From Luteococcus sp043424415 (GTDB taxonomy: Bacteria; Actinomycetota; Actinomycetes; Propionibacteriales; Propionibacteriaceae): a stretch of DNA of 27,831 nt. The notes beneath the pieces were generated by a model. It was not told where the DNA came from, ran no database searches, and saw only the letters and a program-made list of their open reading frames with translations. The DNA lies in the NCBI RefSeq assembly GCF_043424415.1, contig NZ_JBHWOO010000241.1:1-27831 (forward strand). Reading direction: 5' to 3'. Of this stretch, positions 13,875-22,595 are shown in pieces. The position numbers were made by a program, and so were the translations under genes. Positions within the stretch are counted from its first letter, which is position 1, and each line of letters begins with the position of its first letter.

Positions 13875-15248
13875 ATGCCTCCCCTCCTGTCCCTCCTCGT
13901 CGGAGTGCTCGTCGTCATCGTCATCACCGTTGCGACCGGGTATTTCGTTGCACAGGAATTCGCCTTCATGTCCGCGGACAGGTCCCGGCTGGCCGCTCGC
14001 GCCCGCGGCGGGGACGAACGGGCCGCCAAGACCTTGGAGATCACGCGCCGCACCTCCTTCATGCTCTCGGGTGCCCAGTTGGGCATCACCGTCACCGGGC
14101 TGCTCGTCGGCTATGTCGCGGAGCCGATGATCGGAGGGGGATTGTCTGCGCTCCTGGGTGGCATGGGCATCCCCACAGCAGTATCGGTGGGCGTCGGCGC
14201 CGTCGCCGCGATGGTGGTGTCCACTTTCGTGCAGATGGTCTTCGGTGAGCTCTTCCCCAAGAACTACGCCATCTCGCGCCCGGACCAGGTGGCGCAACGC
14301 CTCACCACATCCACCAAGGCCTACTTGACGATCTTCGGTCCCATGATCGCGGTCTTCGACAAGGCCGCGGAGGCCCTGCTACGACTGTTGCACATCGAAC
14401 CTGTCCATGACGTCGAGCATGCCGCAACTGCCCGTGACATCCAGCACTTGGTAAGGGCCTCGCGCACTTCCGGAGACCTGCCCCCCGAACTGTCCGTCAT
14501 GCTGGACCGCATCCTGGATTTCCCCTCCGAGGACGTTGAGCACGCCATGATCCCGCGGGCCCAGGTCGCGTCGCTGCAATCGCATGTCACCGTGGCCGAG
14601 GTGTGTGCGCTCATGAGCACCGGACACACCCGCTATCCCGTCATCGATTCCGACAACGACATCCTCGGGATCGTGGACCTGGTGGACGTGCTGGCGTGGC
14701 AGGGCGACCGCGCGACCCCGATCCGGGAACTCGTGCGTCCCGCGGTGGTCGTCCCTGAGGTGATGAGCCTGCCGGACTGCCTGGGCAAGCTCGACGAGGC
14801 CCGCCAGCAGCTCGCGTGCGTGGTGGACGAGTACGGGGGCTTCACCGGGATCATCACCGTGGAAGACCTCGCCGAGGAGATCGTCGGCGAGCTGACCGAC
14901 GAGCACGATCCCGATCACCCGGGCTACGAGCCGGTCCCGGGCGACGGCGTCTGGGTGATGGAGGCCGACGTCCACACCGACGAGGTGGAACGTGCCCTCG
15001 GAATCGACCTGCCCACGACGGATGCCGAGACCATCGGCGGCCTGGCCATCGAACAGTGTGGGGCGCTCCCGGAGGAGGGTGACGTGGTACAGCTGTCACT
15101 GTGCTCCTCTGGTGGTGAAGACGATGCGGCCACCCTCCTCATCGAGGTGCTCGACGTCGAGCGCCATGTCCCCGCGCGCGTTCGTCTCACCCTCACCGAG
15201 CCGAGCGCGTCCGGCTCCACCGCAGCAGTCCGAGAGGACATCCGATGA
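13875..15248 (+). CDS. CNNM/CorC-family membrane protein (hemolysin-like, probable Mg2+/divalent cation transporter)
   Basis: This 457-residue protein has three parts. A DUF21/CNNM membrane domain occupies residues 1 to about 190, with four hydrophobic segments (LLSLLVGVLVVIVITVATGY first) and the signatures SGAQLGITVTGLLVG and FGELFPKNYAI. A CBS pair covers about 215-335 (AMIPRAQVASLQ, GHTRYPVID, CVVDEYGGFTGIITVEDLAE). A CorC/HlyC C-terminal domain covers about 350-440. AGGAG lies before ATG 13875. The homologous CNNM/CorC family is linked to Mg2+ efflux and resistance, with the CBS pair sensing nucleotides; the hemolysin name is historical. It overlaps the next, related gene by 4 bases, so the two probably form a pair or heterodimer. 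Confidence 0.9.
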   Translation: MPPLLSLLVGVLVVIVITVATGYFVAQEFAFMSADRSRLAARARGGDERAAKTLEITRRTSFMLSGAQLGITVTGLLVGYVAEPMIGGGLSALLGGMGIPTAVSVGVGAVAAMVVSTFVQMVFGELFPKNYAISRPDQVAQRLTTSTKAYLTIFGPMIAVFDKAAEALLRLLHIEPVHDVEHAATARDIQHLVRASRTSGDLPPELSVMLDRILDFPSEDVEHAMIPRAQVASLQSHVTVAEVCALMSTGHTRYPVIDSDNDILGIVDLVDVLAWQGDRATPIRELVRPAVVVPEVMSLPDCLGKLDEARQQLACVVDEYGGFTGIITVEDLAEEIVGELTDEHDPDHPGYEPVPGDGVWVMEADVHTDEVERALGIDLPTTDAETIGGLAIEQCGALPEEGDVVQLSLCSSGGEDDAATLLIEVLDVERHVPARVRLTLTEPSASGSTAAVREDIR

Positions 15249-16249
15249 ACGGCATCACAGTCACACTGGTCACCATCGCCCTCATCGCGCTCAGCGCCTT
15301 CTTCGTCGCAGTGGAGTTCAGCCTCATCAACACCAAGCGACATCGCCTCGAGGACGCAGCAGCCACCTCCGCTTCGGCCCGAGCCGCTTTGCGCTCCTCC
15401 AGTGAATTGACCCTGCTGCTGGCTGGATCCCAGCTGGGCATCACCATCTGCACCCTGGCGCTGGGCGCGATCACGAAGCCAGCAGTTCATCACGCGCTGG
15501 TCCCTCCCATGACCTCCCTCGGTGTTCCTGCACGGTTGGGAGACGTGATCGCCTTCATCCTGGCGCTGGTGATCGTGACCTTCCTGCACCTCGTGGTGGG
15601 GGAGATGGCCCCCAAGTCATGGGCCATTGCACATCCTGAGAGGTCCGCGACATTGCTCGCGCTGCCCATGAGGGCCTTCCTCTGGATCACCCGCCCCCTG
15701 CTGCGCACACTCAACGCCATGGCCAACTGGTGCGTCCGCCGAATGGGCGTCGAGCCGGTCGATGAGGTGGACGACGTGCAGGACAGCGATGGGCTTCGCT
15801 CCTTGGTGGAGCACTCCACCGATGCCGGAACACTTGACGAGGGACACGGTGCCTCCATCACCTATGCGCTGGACATGGGGACCCTGACCATCGGGTCCCT
15901 GGTGGAGGGGCGCCGCGCCACGCCCACCCAGGTCCCGACTGGAGCCACCGTGGGGGAGGTGCAGGACGCCACCGTGACTGCAGGGCACATGCGGGTCCTG
16001 CTCACCCACGAGAACACGGTGACCGGCGTCGTGCACGTGCGCGACACACTGGCCGAGCCGACAGACCGGCCGGCCGTCGAACTAGCCAGCCCCTCATACG
16101 TGGTGGACCGGCGAAAACCGCTCCACCTGGTCTTCCAGGAGATGCGAGAGAATGGCACCCAGCTGGCAGTGGTCACCGACGAGGGCAGATTCACGGGCGT
16201 CGTGACCTTGGCAGACATCCTGCCGCGTCTCTTCCCTCGGGCCGCCTGA
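15245..16249 (+). CDS. Second CNNM/CorC-family membrane protein, lacking the C-terminal CorC domain
   Basis: This 334-residue paralogue of the preceding protein begins with a DUF21 domain (LVTIALIALSAFFVAVEFSL, then LAGSQLGITICTLALG and VGEMAPKSWAIAHPE). A reduced CBS pair follows (residues about 215-330, ending TDEGRFTGVVTLADILP). It stops there, with no CorC/HlyC-associated domain and a degenerate first CBS. The ATGA overlap with the upstream gene indicates coupled translation. Pairs of one full-length and one shortened CNNM protein recur in actinobacteria. A heteromeric cation transporter is a reasonable inference. A terminator-like hairpin follows. Confidence 0.88.
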   Translation: MNGITVTLVTIALIALSAFFVAVEFSLINTKRHRLEDAAATSASARAALRSSSELTLLLAGSQLGITICTLALGAITKPAVHHALVPPMTSLGVPARLGDVIAFILALVIVTFLHLVVGEMAPKSWAIAHPERSATLLALPMRAFLWITRPLLRTLNAMANWCVRRMGVEPVDEVDDVQDSDGLRSLVEHSTDAGTLDEGHGASITYALDMGTLTIGSLVEGRRATPTQVPTGATVGEVQDATVTAGHMRVLLTHENTVTGVVHVRDTLAEPTDRPAVELASPSYVVDRRKPLHLVFQEMRENGTQLAVVTDEGRFTGVVTLADILPRLFPRAA

Positions 16250-16268
16250 CCCTCCCACGCTGTCCGTC

Positions 16269-16295
16269 GCTCCCGGGCTGCCTGATGCCCGGAGC
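16269..16295. terminator. Hairpin between convergent CNNM and tag genes
   Basis: GCTCCCGGGC and GCCCGGAGC pair around an 8-base loop with one bulged C. It lies 19 bases after the second CNNM stop and 41 bases beyond the tag stop, so it may terminate both transcripts. No T-tract follows, as is usual at this GC. Confidence 0.6.
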
Positions 16296-16336
16296 GGCTG
16301 CTCGGGCTCGCTGGGTCCTTCGAGCTTTAAGGTGCC

Positions 16337-16927
16337 TCAGGCCCACAGGCCCGAGCTGCCGCGACGCCACGAGCCCACCAGGTGGGTGTCGACGATGCCC
16401 ACGGCCTCCATCAGCGCGAACATCGTCGTCGGCCCGACGTGCGCGAAACCGGCCTTCTTCAGCGCCTTCGACAGGGCCAGGGACTCGGGTGAGGTGGTGG
16501 GCACCTCGGTGAAGTCCCGTGGGGTGGGGGTCTGGACAGGCCTGAAGCCCCAGATGAAGTCCGCCAACCCGCCATGGTCACGCAGCGCGACGGTGGCCCG
16601 GGCATTGGTGATCGTGGCGTCGATCTTGCGGCGGTTGCGCACGATCCCGGCATCGGCCAGCAGGCGCTCCCGGTCCGCCTCGTCGAAACCTGCCACGGCG
16701 TCGGGATCGAAGTTGGCGAAGGCCGCCCGGAAGTTCTCCCGCTTGCGCAGGATCGTCGCCCAGCTCAAGCCCGACTGGAAGGCCTCCAGGCTCAACCGCT
16801 CGAACAGGCCACGCTCGTCGCGCACCGGCATGCCCCACTCGGTGTCGTAGTAGTGGCGCAGCATCTCGTCGTGCGCCGCCCATGCCGGACGTGCCAGGCC
16901 GTCCTCACCGGTCACCAGGTCACCCAT
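16337..16927 (-). CDS. tag: DNA-3-methyladenine glycosylase I family protein (zinc ligands not conserved)
   Basis: This 196-residue base-excision glycosylase would remove 3-methyladenine from alkylated DNA. Family blocks are clear: YYDTEWGMPVRDERGLFERL, LEAFQSGLSWATILRKRENF with the conserved Glu of the active pocket, GIVRNRRKIDATITNARA, ADFIWGF and KALKKAGFAHVGPTTMFALM. E. coli Tag binds zinc through Cys4, His17, His175 and Cys179. Here the N-terminal RCGW and YHD equivalents read RPAW and YYD. At the C-terminus the His of DTHLVGSW survives but the Cys is Ser. The zinc snap is therefore apparently lost. The gene ends at its usual length and looks functional otherwise. It is a lone gene. Confidence 0.88.
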   Translation of the reverse strand: MGDLVTGEDGLARPAWAAHDEMLRHYYDTEWGMPVRDERGLFERLSLEAFQSGLSWATILRKRENFRAAFANFDPDAVAGFDEADRERLLADAGIVRNRRKIDATITNARATVALRDHGGLADFIWGFRPVQTPTPRDFTEVPTTSPESLALSKALKKAGFAHVGPTTMFALMEAVGIVDTHLVGSWRRGSSGLWA

Positions 16928-16966
16928 GCCCCCATGGTGACAGGCGGCACCGACAATTTTCGTCGG

Positions 16967-18843
16967 TCAGCGACGACGGTTGCGCAAAGCCAGCGCGATG
17001 CCTCCGGCCACCAGCGCCAGTCCGCCGGCACCGAGAACGACGGGCAGCGCCGACGAACCCTGCTCGGCCGAGGCGGTCTCCGAGGAGGTCTCCTGTGTGG
17101 CAGAGGATTCCGCGGAGGCGGACGCCGAGCCTTCGCTCGAAGGCGCCGGACTGGTGGTCTCGACATCGCTGGGGCTCGCGCTGGACGAGGGCGCCAGCCC
17201 TTCGGCGGCGTACTCGGGTGCCGGGGTGATCGAGCCGGTCACGTCGGTGGCGAAGGCGAAGGGCACGGCGGGAGTCTTCTTGCCCGCGGGGCCTTCAAGG
17301 CTGACGACGACGGTGTAGTAGCCGGCCAGCCAGTTGTCCGGCACATTGTTCGCGAGGTTGCGGGTGGCTACCGTGCCGGTGCCGACCTCGGCCGTCGCGT
17401 CGATCGATCCGAGGTAGAGGGTGACATCGCGGCCCACTCGCCTGCCGTCGGGGGAGAGCACGGTGATGGTCGAACGCCATGACTGATCCAGGGGGAGGTC
17501 ATTGAAGGGGGCCGCGAGCTGGTCGGAGATCTTGGGGAACTTCAGAGTGGTGGCCAGGCGCTGCCCATTGCCCACCGGCACCTTGAAGGTCTGCACGTCA
17601 TTGCCGGCGATGGTGCCGGAATAGGTCTTGCCCGCCTCGACGGCGGCCGCACTCGAGAGCGACTTGCCTCCCGTCATCGGCGTCGGCGTGCCGATGGCGG
17701 GCGCCTTGGCCAGACCATCCCGTGGCGCCTCGGGGAGTGAGGAGATGTTGGTGACCGGGGGGACCTCCGTCACCTTGAGCTGCACCTTGCGGGGCTGTTT
17801 GGCCGCGTAGAGCTCGTCATGGGAGACCTCCACCACCATCTCGCCGCCGGCGCACCCCTCGTCGCGCAGTCCGGTCACTGCGGTGGCGGAGGAGAAGGCC
17901 CCCGACTGGTGGTATCCAGTCCCGGAGGCGCAGACGCGGCCGTTCGCGCTGGTCAGATCGACGTCCACCATGTCCTCGACATTGGTCTCGGGCTGGTAGA
18001 TGGCGGAGACGGCCATGGTCGAGCCGGGGATGGTGCGCTTCAGCCGGTAGTACTTGGTGGCGTCCTTGCCGCCCTTGGGGCCGACGGTGTCCGTCCAGTC
18101 GCCGGCCTGGATGGTGGGGGCCTCGGTGGAGACCAAACCGCCCTTGACCGGTTTGCCCTCGAGCTGGGCCGGGTGGCGGTGTGCTTCTTGGTCTGCTCCA
18201 GGGCAGTGCTGAGCTGGTCTGAGTTCTTCACGTCGTAGTACTTGCCCTTGCCCGCGGTGGCGATGCACTGCAGCTGCTTGCGGGCCTGCTCGTCGACGCT
18301 CATCCCCACCACGTCGATGGTGACGTCGACGCCCTGGGCGGCCACCTGCTTGGCCGCCTCGCACGGGTCCGGCTCACAGGTGGCCACACCGTCGCTGACC
18401 AGGACGATGGAGCGCTTGCCCTTGTCTCCCAGGTCCTTGGCAGCCTCGGTCAGGGCGAAGCCGATCGGGGTCTCGCCGTAGGGCGTGTAGGTGGAGACCG
18501 CCGCCCGCAGCGCCGCCCGGTTCCCGGTGCCGGCCGGGACCACCAGCTGGGAGTCGGTGCACGCCCCCGCATCACCCTGGTTCTCGACGGTGGCACCGAA
18601 GACCCGCAGCCCAACCCCGGTGTCGACGGGCAGGCCACCGACCAGCGACGTGAGGGACTTCTTCGCCGCGTCGATCTTGGTCATGCCGCCTTGGGCGGGT
18701 TCCTTCATGGAGCCCGACGAGTCGAGCACGAGCATCATGGTGCCGCCCTGGTCGTCCCCCTCGCCGCGTGCCGGTGCGGACATCGTCGTCGTGCCCAGTA
18801 CGGCGAGGACGGCCAGTGCTGACAGGGTCCTGGTGGTGTTCAT
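16967..18843 (-). CDS. Secreted, membrane-anchored VWA-domain protein, cassette copy 1 (one apparent frameshift)
   Basis: Restoring one base gives about 625 residues. A signal peptide (first 26-28 residues) is followed by a VWA domain (about 33-215) with a complete MIDAS: DSSGS at 41-45, the Thr of GETPIG and the Asp of VSDGVATC. Next are beta-rich segments of unknown type (residues about 225-530), a Ser/Glu/Ala-rich stalk and a final membrane helix (LPVVLGAGGLALVAGGIALA) with an RNRRR stop-transfer. So it is a surface protein facing outward. The frame breaks in a GGG at 18166-18168 (+ strand); adding one base joins ALEQTKKHTATRP to QLEGKPVKGG, matching copy 2 (23937-25904). ATG 18843 has GGGAG upstream. 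It is divergent from kinase 1 and shares its intergenic operator. Confidence 0.88.
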
Positions 18844-18918
18844 GCTGCATCTCCCAGAGGTTGACCGCGGGGCGGTGTCAGGGCTTTTCAGGCCAGGGTC
18901 GGGTCGTCCGTTCATGAC

Positions 18919-18959
18919 TTTGCAATAGCCAATAATGCACAGTGGTGGGTCTCAGTCAA
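18919..18959 (-). promoter_or_regulatory. Promoter and degenerate cassette operator for VWA copy 1
   Basis: Read on the minus strand: -35 TTGACT (18959-18954), 17-base spacer, -10 ATTATT (18936-18931). The cassette operator, degenerate here (TTTGCA-AT-AGCCAA, 10 of 12 fixed positions), lies at 18919-18932 and overlaps the -10 by two bases. The geometry is identical at VWA copy 2, which is the main support. Confidence 0.65.
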
Positions 18960-19011
18960 GAGGCCTGCCGCAGTCAATGAGCGCCTCTCCAGGTGGCATG
19001 CTGGTGCCGAC

Positions 19012-20037
19012 ATGGGACAGACCTTCGGCGCGCGCCACGAACTCGTCGACCCGATCGCCGCAGGGGCATCGGGTGCCGTCTGGCGCACCTGGGACCACCG
19101 TGAACGCGCCTACCGGGCCGGGAAGGTCCTGCGACAAGCCGATTCGGTCTCGTTGCTGCGTTTCATGCGGGAGAGTGGCCACCGCATCGACCATCCGCAC
19201 GTCGTCGCCCCGCTCACCTGGACGGGCGAGGACGACCGTGTCATCTTCGCCATGCCGCTGGTGCGGGGCGGCACCCTGGCCACCGTCATGGCCGACCATG
19301 GCCCGCTGCCCGTCTGGTTCACCGCCGCCGTGGCCGACCAGCTCCTCGACGCCCTGGCCGCCGTCCACGCCCACGGCCTGGTGCACCGCGACGTGAAGCC
19401 CGGCAACGTGATGCTCGAGCCGACCGGCACCGGCAGGCCCTTCGTCCGGCTGGGTGACTTCGGCATTGCCGTGCCCGTCGGGGATCCCCGCCTCACCGCC
19501 GTGCACCACGTGGTGGGAACGCCCGGCTACCTCTCACCCGAAGCCTTGGCCGGCGCCGATCCCGACCCACGCCAGGACGTCTACGCCGTCGGGGTGGTGG
19601 TGCTCGAGATGCTCACCGGCCGGCGCCCCAGCGGCCCCGAGATCCCCGTCGATGGGCTCGACTCCCCGCTGGCGCAGTGGGCGCTCGGCCTGTTGCAGCC
19701 GAGCGACCTGCGCCCCGACGCCGCGCAGGCGCGCTCCCGGTTGGCGGCGCTGCGGCTGCCGCTGGTTCCTTGCATCGGCGACGAGCCGGTGGAGGTCTTC
19801 GACCAGCTGGGAGACCTCCCCGACGGGTGGGGGCCGGACGGCCCCCGGCCCGGCCTCGAGGAACCGTCCGGGTCCAGGCCCGACGAGGTGGTCGCGCCAA
19901 CCCTCGTCGGTCCTGCTCAGGTGCCGAGTGGGGCGACCCCGGCTGAGCCCCCGGCGAGCCGCTCCGTCGGGCTGCTACCCGCGGCGCTGGTGGTGCTCGG
20001 TCTGGTGCTGCTGGTCGTCGCCGTTCTGTTGTGGTGA
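19012..20037 (+). CDS. Tail-anchored Ser/Thr protein kinase, cassette copy 1
   Basis: This 341-residue Hanks-type (PknB-like) kinase has Lys38 for ATP (AYRAGKVL), the catalytic loop HRDVKPGN (125-132), DFG at 149-151 and GTPGYLSPEAL (169-179). All catalytic residues are present, although the glycine loop is weak (AAGASGAV). The kinase domain is short, ending near 250. A linker conserved in copy 2 follows (EVFDQ...LP.GWGPDGP, 261-278), then a Pro/Ser-rich stretch and one terminal helix (319-341) that stops at the C-terminus. There is no outside sensor domain. It is therefore predicted to sit on the inner membrane face and to receive its signal from a partner, plausibly the divergent VWA protein. 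A -10 (CATGCT, 18997-19002) lies 9 bases before ATG 19012. Confidence 0.92.
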   Translation: MGQTFGARHELVDPIAAGASGAVWRTWDHRERAYRAGKVLRQADSVSLLRFMRESGHRIDHPHVVAPLTWTGEDDRVIFAMPLVRGGTLATVMADHGPLPVWFTAAVADQLLDALAAVHAHGLVHRDVKPGNVMLEPTGTGRPFVRLGDFGIAVPVGDPRLTAVHHVVGTPGYLSPEALAGADPDPRQDVYAVGVVVLEMLTGRRPSGPEIPVDGLDSPLAQWALGLLQPSDLRPDAAQARSRLAALRLPLVPCIGDEPVEVFDQLGDLPDGWGPDGPRPGLEEPSGSRPDEVVAPTLVGPAQVPSGATPAEPPASRSVGLLPAALVVLGLVLLVVAVLLW

Positions 20038-20039
20038 TC

Positions 20040-20064
20040 TTTGCAGCTGCAAACTTGTTAGCCT
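20040..20064 (+). promoter_or_regulatory. Cassette operator and promoter of HTH copy 1
   Basis: The perfect 14-base palindrome TTTGCAGCTGCAAA (20040-20053) begins two bases after the kinase stop. A -10 (TAGCCT, 20059-20064) follows and the GTG start comes 6 bases later, implying a leaderless mRNA. A protein on the palindrome would cover the -35/-10 spacer, as expected for an autorepressor. Confidence 0.72.
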
Positions 20065-20070
20065 GTGGGC

Positions 20071-20577
20071 GTGGATGACGTCAGTGCGAACCGGGCCCAG
20101 CAGGCAGCCCTCTACGGTGCCCCGCTGGGCGAGGTGATCGGCCACTGCGCCGGAGTTCTCGGCTTGCGGCAGCAAGAGGTTGCTGCCCTGCTCGGCCTGT
20201 CGGCTCCCATGGTCAGCCAACTGATGAGTGCTCGTCGCATCAAGATCGCCAACCCGGTGGCCGCCGAGCGCCTGCGGATGATGGTGGAGCTCGTCGCCCA
20301 GGTGGACGACGGACTGCTCGACGTCGAGGAGGCCATGGCACGGATGAACGAGCCCACCGCCCCGCTCACCAGCACCACCCGTACCGGCACCCGCGCTGCC
20401 CAGACCAGCGACGAGGTGCAGGCCCTCTTCCGCGCCACCGCCTCGGCCGCCGACTACCTTGAGGCCGCCCGACGCCTCGACGACGACTTCCCGGGCATCG
20501 CCACCCTGTTGCGGGTCTACGGCACCGAACGCGCCGACCGGGCCCAGGAGCACACCCTGCACCTGCTGCAGGGCTGA
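20071..20577 (+). CDS. Small HTH DNA-binding regulator, cassette copy 1
   Basis: This 168-residue cytoplasmic protein has a Cro/XRE-like helix-turn-helix at about 22-66 (VIGHCAGVLGLRQQEVAAL, then GLSAPMVSQLMSARRIKIANP). Helix-rich segments follow, ending with a conserved C-terminal block (EVQALFRATASAADYLEAA, then FPGIATLLRVYGTERADRA) that I cannot assign to a named domain. It closely matches the regulator at 27212. Alignment of the N-termini (DDVSANRAQQ with DETEHTRAQQ) selects GTG 20071 rather than GTG 20065. Its gene follows a palindrome found at equivalent places in both cassettes, so it is the probable operator-binding protein. Target and effector are inferred. Confidence 0.85.
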   Translation: MDDVSANRAQQAALYGAPLGEVIGHCAGVLGLRQQEVAALLGLSAPMVSQLMSARRIKIANPVAAERLRMMVELVAQVDDGLLDVEEAMARMNEPTAPLTSTTRTGTRAAQTSDEVQALFRATASAADYLEAARRLDDDFPGIATLLRVYGTERADRAQEHTLHLLQG

Positions 20578-20588
20578 CTGGAGCCCGT

Positions 20589-21818
20589 TCACCCGGCTGC
20601 CGGCGCGCGAGCCCCGGTGATGGGATCATCGCCGTCGTGCTCGGCCAGCCAGCGCGGCGGGATGTAGGCACAGGTGGGATCAGAGGCCAACAGGTCTCCC
20701 GTGACGGCGTAGGCATGTGAGCGAGACCCACCACAGACCTGGTTGAACGGGCACACCCCGCACTTGCCGTGGAATTCGTCGGGGCGTCGCAGCGAGAGCA
20801 TCACCGGCGAATTGCGGTAGATCCCGCGGAAGGATTCGGATTTCACGTTGCCGCAATGGTGGGGCAGGAATCCAGAGGGGTAGACGTCGCCCACATGGTC
20901 GATGAAGACGAAGCCGCGCCCGGAATTGGTGGCCAGTGGCGGCCGCGGGCGCCGATTCTCCAAGTCTGCGGGGGTCACCAACTCCAGCGTGCGGGCCATC
21001 AGCTGGTCATAGAGCGCGCCGTGGGGTGGGGCGTCGTGGGTGTCGCGCTGCATCGCCACCCGCCGGTAGGCCTGTGCCTCGGTGGTCTTGATCGCGATGT
21101 AACCGCTGACGTCGTGGGCCCACTGCAGCACGTCCTCGTTCTCCTGCGCATCCAGCGCCTGCAGGGCCTGGCCGCGTCCGGTGGGCACCAGGAAGAACAG
21201 CGACCACAGGTGGGCACCCATCTGTTTGACCTGCACCATCAGGTCTGGCAGTTCGGTGACGGTGCGACGGGTGATCGTGGAGTTGATCTGCAGCCGGAAT
21301 CCGGCCTCGTTCACCACCCGTGCGGCCGCCAGGGTGGCGTCATAGGTGCCGGAGAAGCCGCGGAAGGCATCGTGCAGTTCGGCGTGGGCGGCATCCAGTG
21401 ACAAGGAGATCGCCTTGCCGCCCGCCGCACGCAGGCTCGCCAGCCGCTGGGCGGTGAAGTTCGCGGTGACCGAGGGTGACAAGGCCATCGACAGGCCCAG
21501 TCGGTTGCCGTGGGCCACCAATTCCTCCAGGTCGGTGCGTTCGAAGGGGTCTCCGCCGGTGAGGATCACGATGGGGGTCGGCTTGCCGAACTGGGCAATG
21601 TCGTCCAGCAGGGCCCTTCCCTCGGTCGTGGTGAGTTGATCAGGGTGGAAGCGCTGCTGGGCATCGGCGCGGCAATGGGCACAGGCCAGCTGGCAGGCCC
21701 GAGTCACCTCCCAGATCACGATGAAGGGCCGGTCGTCGGGATCGTGACGCAGCTCCCGCACGGGGGAGCGACGGGCCCCGGTGGCTCGTGTCGTGACCGG
21801 GGAGGTGGATTGGCTCAT
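20589..21818 (-). CDS. Radical SAM/SPASM protein (NirJ/AhbD-like)
   Basis: This 409-residue radical SAM enzyme has CxxxCxxC at Cys42, 46 and 49 (RACQLACAHC), the SAM-binding ILTGGDPFER, and a C-terminal SPASM-type iron-sulfur region (KCGVCPFNQVCGGSRSHAYAVTGD, with a later Cys in DPTCAYIP). The WEVTRACQLAC opening resembles the group that includes the heme-pathway enzymes AhbD and NirJ, but many members are uncharacterised and the substrate is unknown. AGGAAAGCC before ATG 21818 sets the start. It lies 43 bases after the RIC gene on the same strand, so the two probably form an operon. It ends 11 bases from the stop of the convergent HTH gene. Confidence 0.88.
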   Translation of the reverse strand: MSQSTSPVTTRATGARRSPVRELRHDPDDRPFIVIWEVTRACQLACAHCRADAQQRFHPDQLTTTEGRALLDDIAQFGKPTPIVILTGGDPFERTDLEELVAHGNRLGLSMALSPSVTANFTAQRLASLRAAGGKAISLSLDAAHAELHDAFRGFSGTYDATLAAARVVNEAGFRLQINSTITRRTVTELPDLMVQVKQMGAHLWSLFFLVPTGRGQALQALDAQENEDVLQWAHDVSGYIAIKTTEAQAYRRVAMQRDTHDAPPHGALYDQLMARTLELVTPADLENRRPRPPLATNSGRGFVFIDHVGDVYPSGFLPHHCGNVKSESFRGIYRNSPVMLSLRRPDEFHGKCGVCPFNQVCGGSRSHAYAVTGDLLASDPTCAYIPPRWLAEHDGDDPITGARAPAAG

Positions 21819-21861
21819 GGCTTTCCTGACGAGATGAGGGAAGGAGGGTTGGTCGTGACGC

Positions 21862-22569
21862 TCAGGCCCGGGCGTGGATCTCCTCCTCCAGCTGCAGCAC
21901 CTGGGGGAAGAGCACGTTGTTCTCCTTGTGGATGTGAAGGTGGAGGTCCTGTTCCATCTCGTCCAGCCCGGAAAGCATGGCCCGGTAGGAATTGCAGGCG
22001 CCTTCGGGAGGGGTGAAGCCGTCGGTGAGTGAGCGCATCTCCTTGAACAGGTCGCCGACTACGTCGTGCTCGGCCATCATCTGGCGAATGGGATTGGCCA
22101 GGTTGCCGAAGGGGAATGCGACTGGCGCCTGGGTCTTCTCGAGCTTGCTGATGGCCGGGAAGAGCACTCGCTCCTCCTTGGTGAGGTGTGGCTCCAGATC
22201 GGCGACGGCCGCGGTGTAGGCCTCGCGGACCCGTGCCAGCTCGGGATGCTTCTCGCCGTGCACCTGGAAGACCTTGTCCACCAGAGCCTGCAGCCGGGGC
22301 ATCTCCTGCCACAGATAGGCGTGGTGGGTGTCGACGATGTCGTGGGCCAAGGCGGCATTGGCCAGTGGTTGGGTGGTGTGGGCTGTGGGGGCCTCGGGCA
22401 GGTCGAGGTCGCGGGCAAGGGCGTCTACGTCCAGTCCCGCTTCGGCGGCGGCCTGGGCCAGGCTGCGCTGACCATTGCAGCAGTAGTCGAGCCCGTGCTG
22501 CTCCAGGAGGCGAGCTCGCCTCATGTCCTGTGCGACGAGGTCTCCGAGGGTGGTGCTGGTGTCGATCAT
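21862..22569 (-). CDS. ric: Di-iron iron-sulfur cluster repair protein (RIC/YtfE/ScdA)
   Basis: This 235-residue cytoplasmic protein repairs iron-sulfur clusters damaged by nitric oxide or peroxide. An N-terminal ScdA domain has the conserved HGLDYCCNG (Cys30 and Cys31). A hemerythrin-like four-helix bundle follows, with di-iron ligand motifs IVDTHHAYL, LEPHLTKEERVLFP, MMAEHDVVGDLF and HLHIHKENNVLFP. The length matches ScdA/YtfE. GAGGAGAGCC precedes ATG 22569. It is first in a two-gene unit with the radical SAM enzyme, behind a hairpin and an imperfect palindrome, consistent with stress control. The gene symbol is a family name; ytfE and scdA are used for the same protein. Confidence 0.93.
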   Translation of the reverse strand: MIDTSTTLGDLVAQDMRRARLLEQHGLDYCCNGQRSLAQAAAEAGLDVDALARDLDLPEAPTAHTTQPLANAALAHDIVDTHHAYLWQEMPRLQALVDKVFQVHGEKHPELARVREAYTAAVADLEPHLTKEERVLFPAISKLEKTQAPVAFPFGNLANPIRQMMAEHDVVGDLFKEMRSLTDGFTPPEGACNSYRAMLSGLDEMEQDLHLHIHKENNVLFPQVLQLEEEIHARA

Positions 22570-22595
22570 GGCTCTCCTCGTGTGTGGTTGCTGGG

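Noticed and set aside
12145..14130. 661-codon plus-strand open frame across the GT4 and SDR genes
   Set aside because: It crosses two well-supported minus-strand genes and their promoters, with no recognisable domain.
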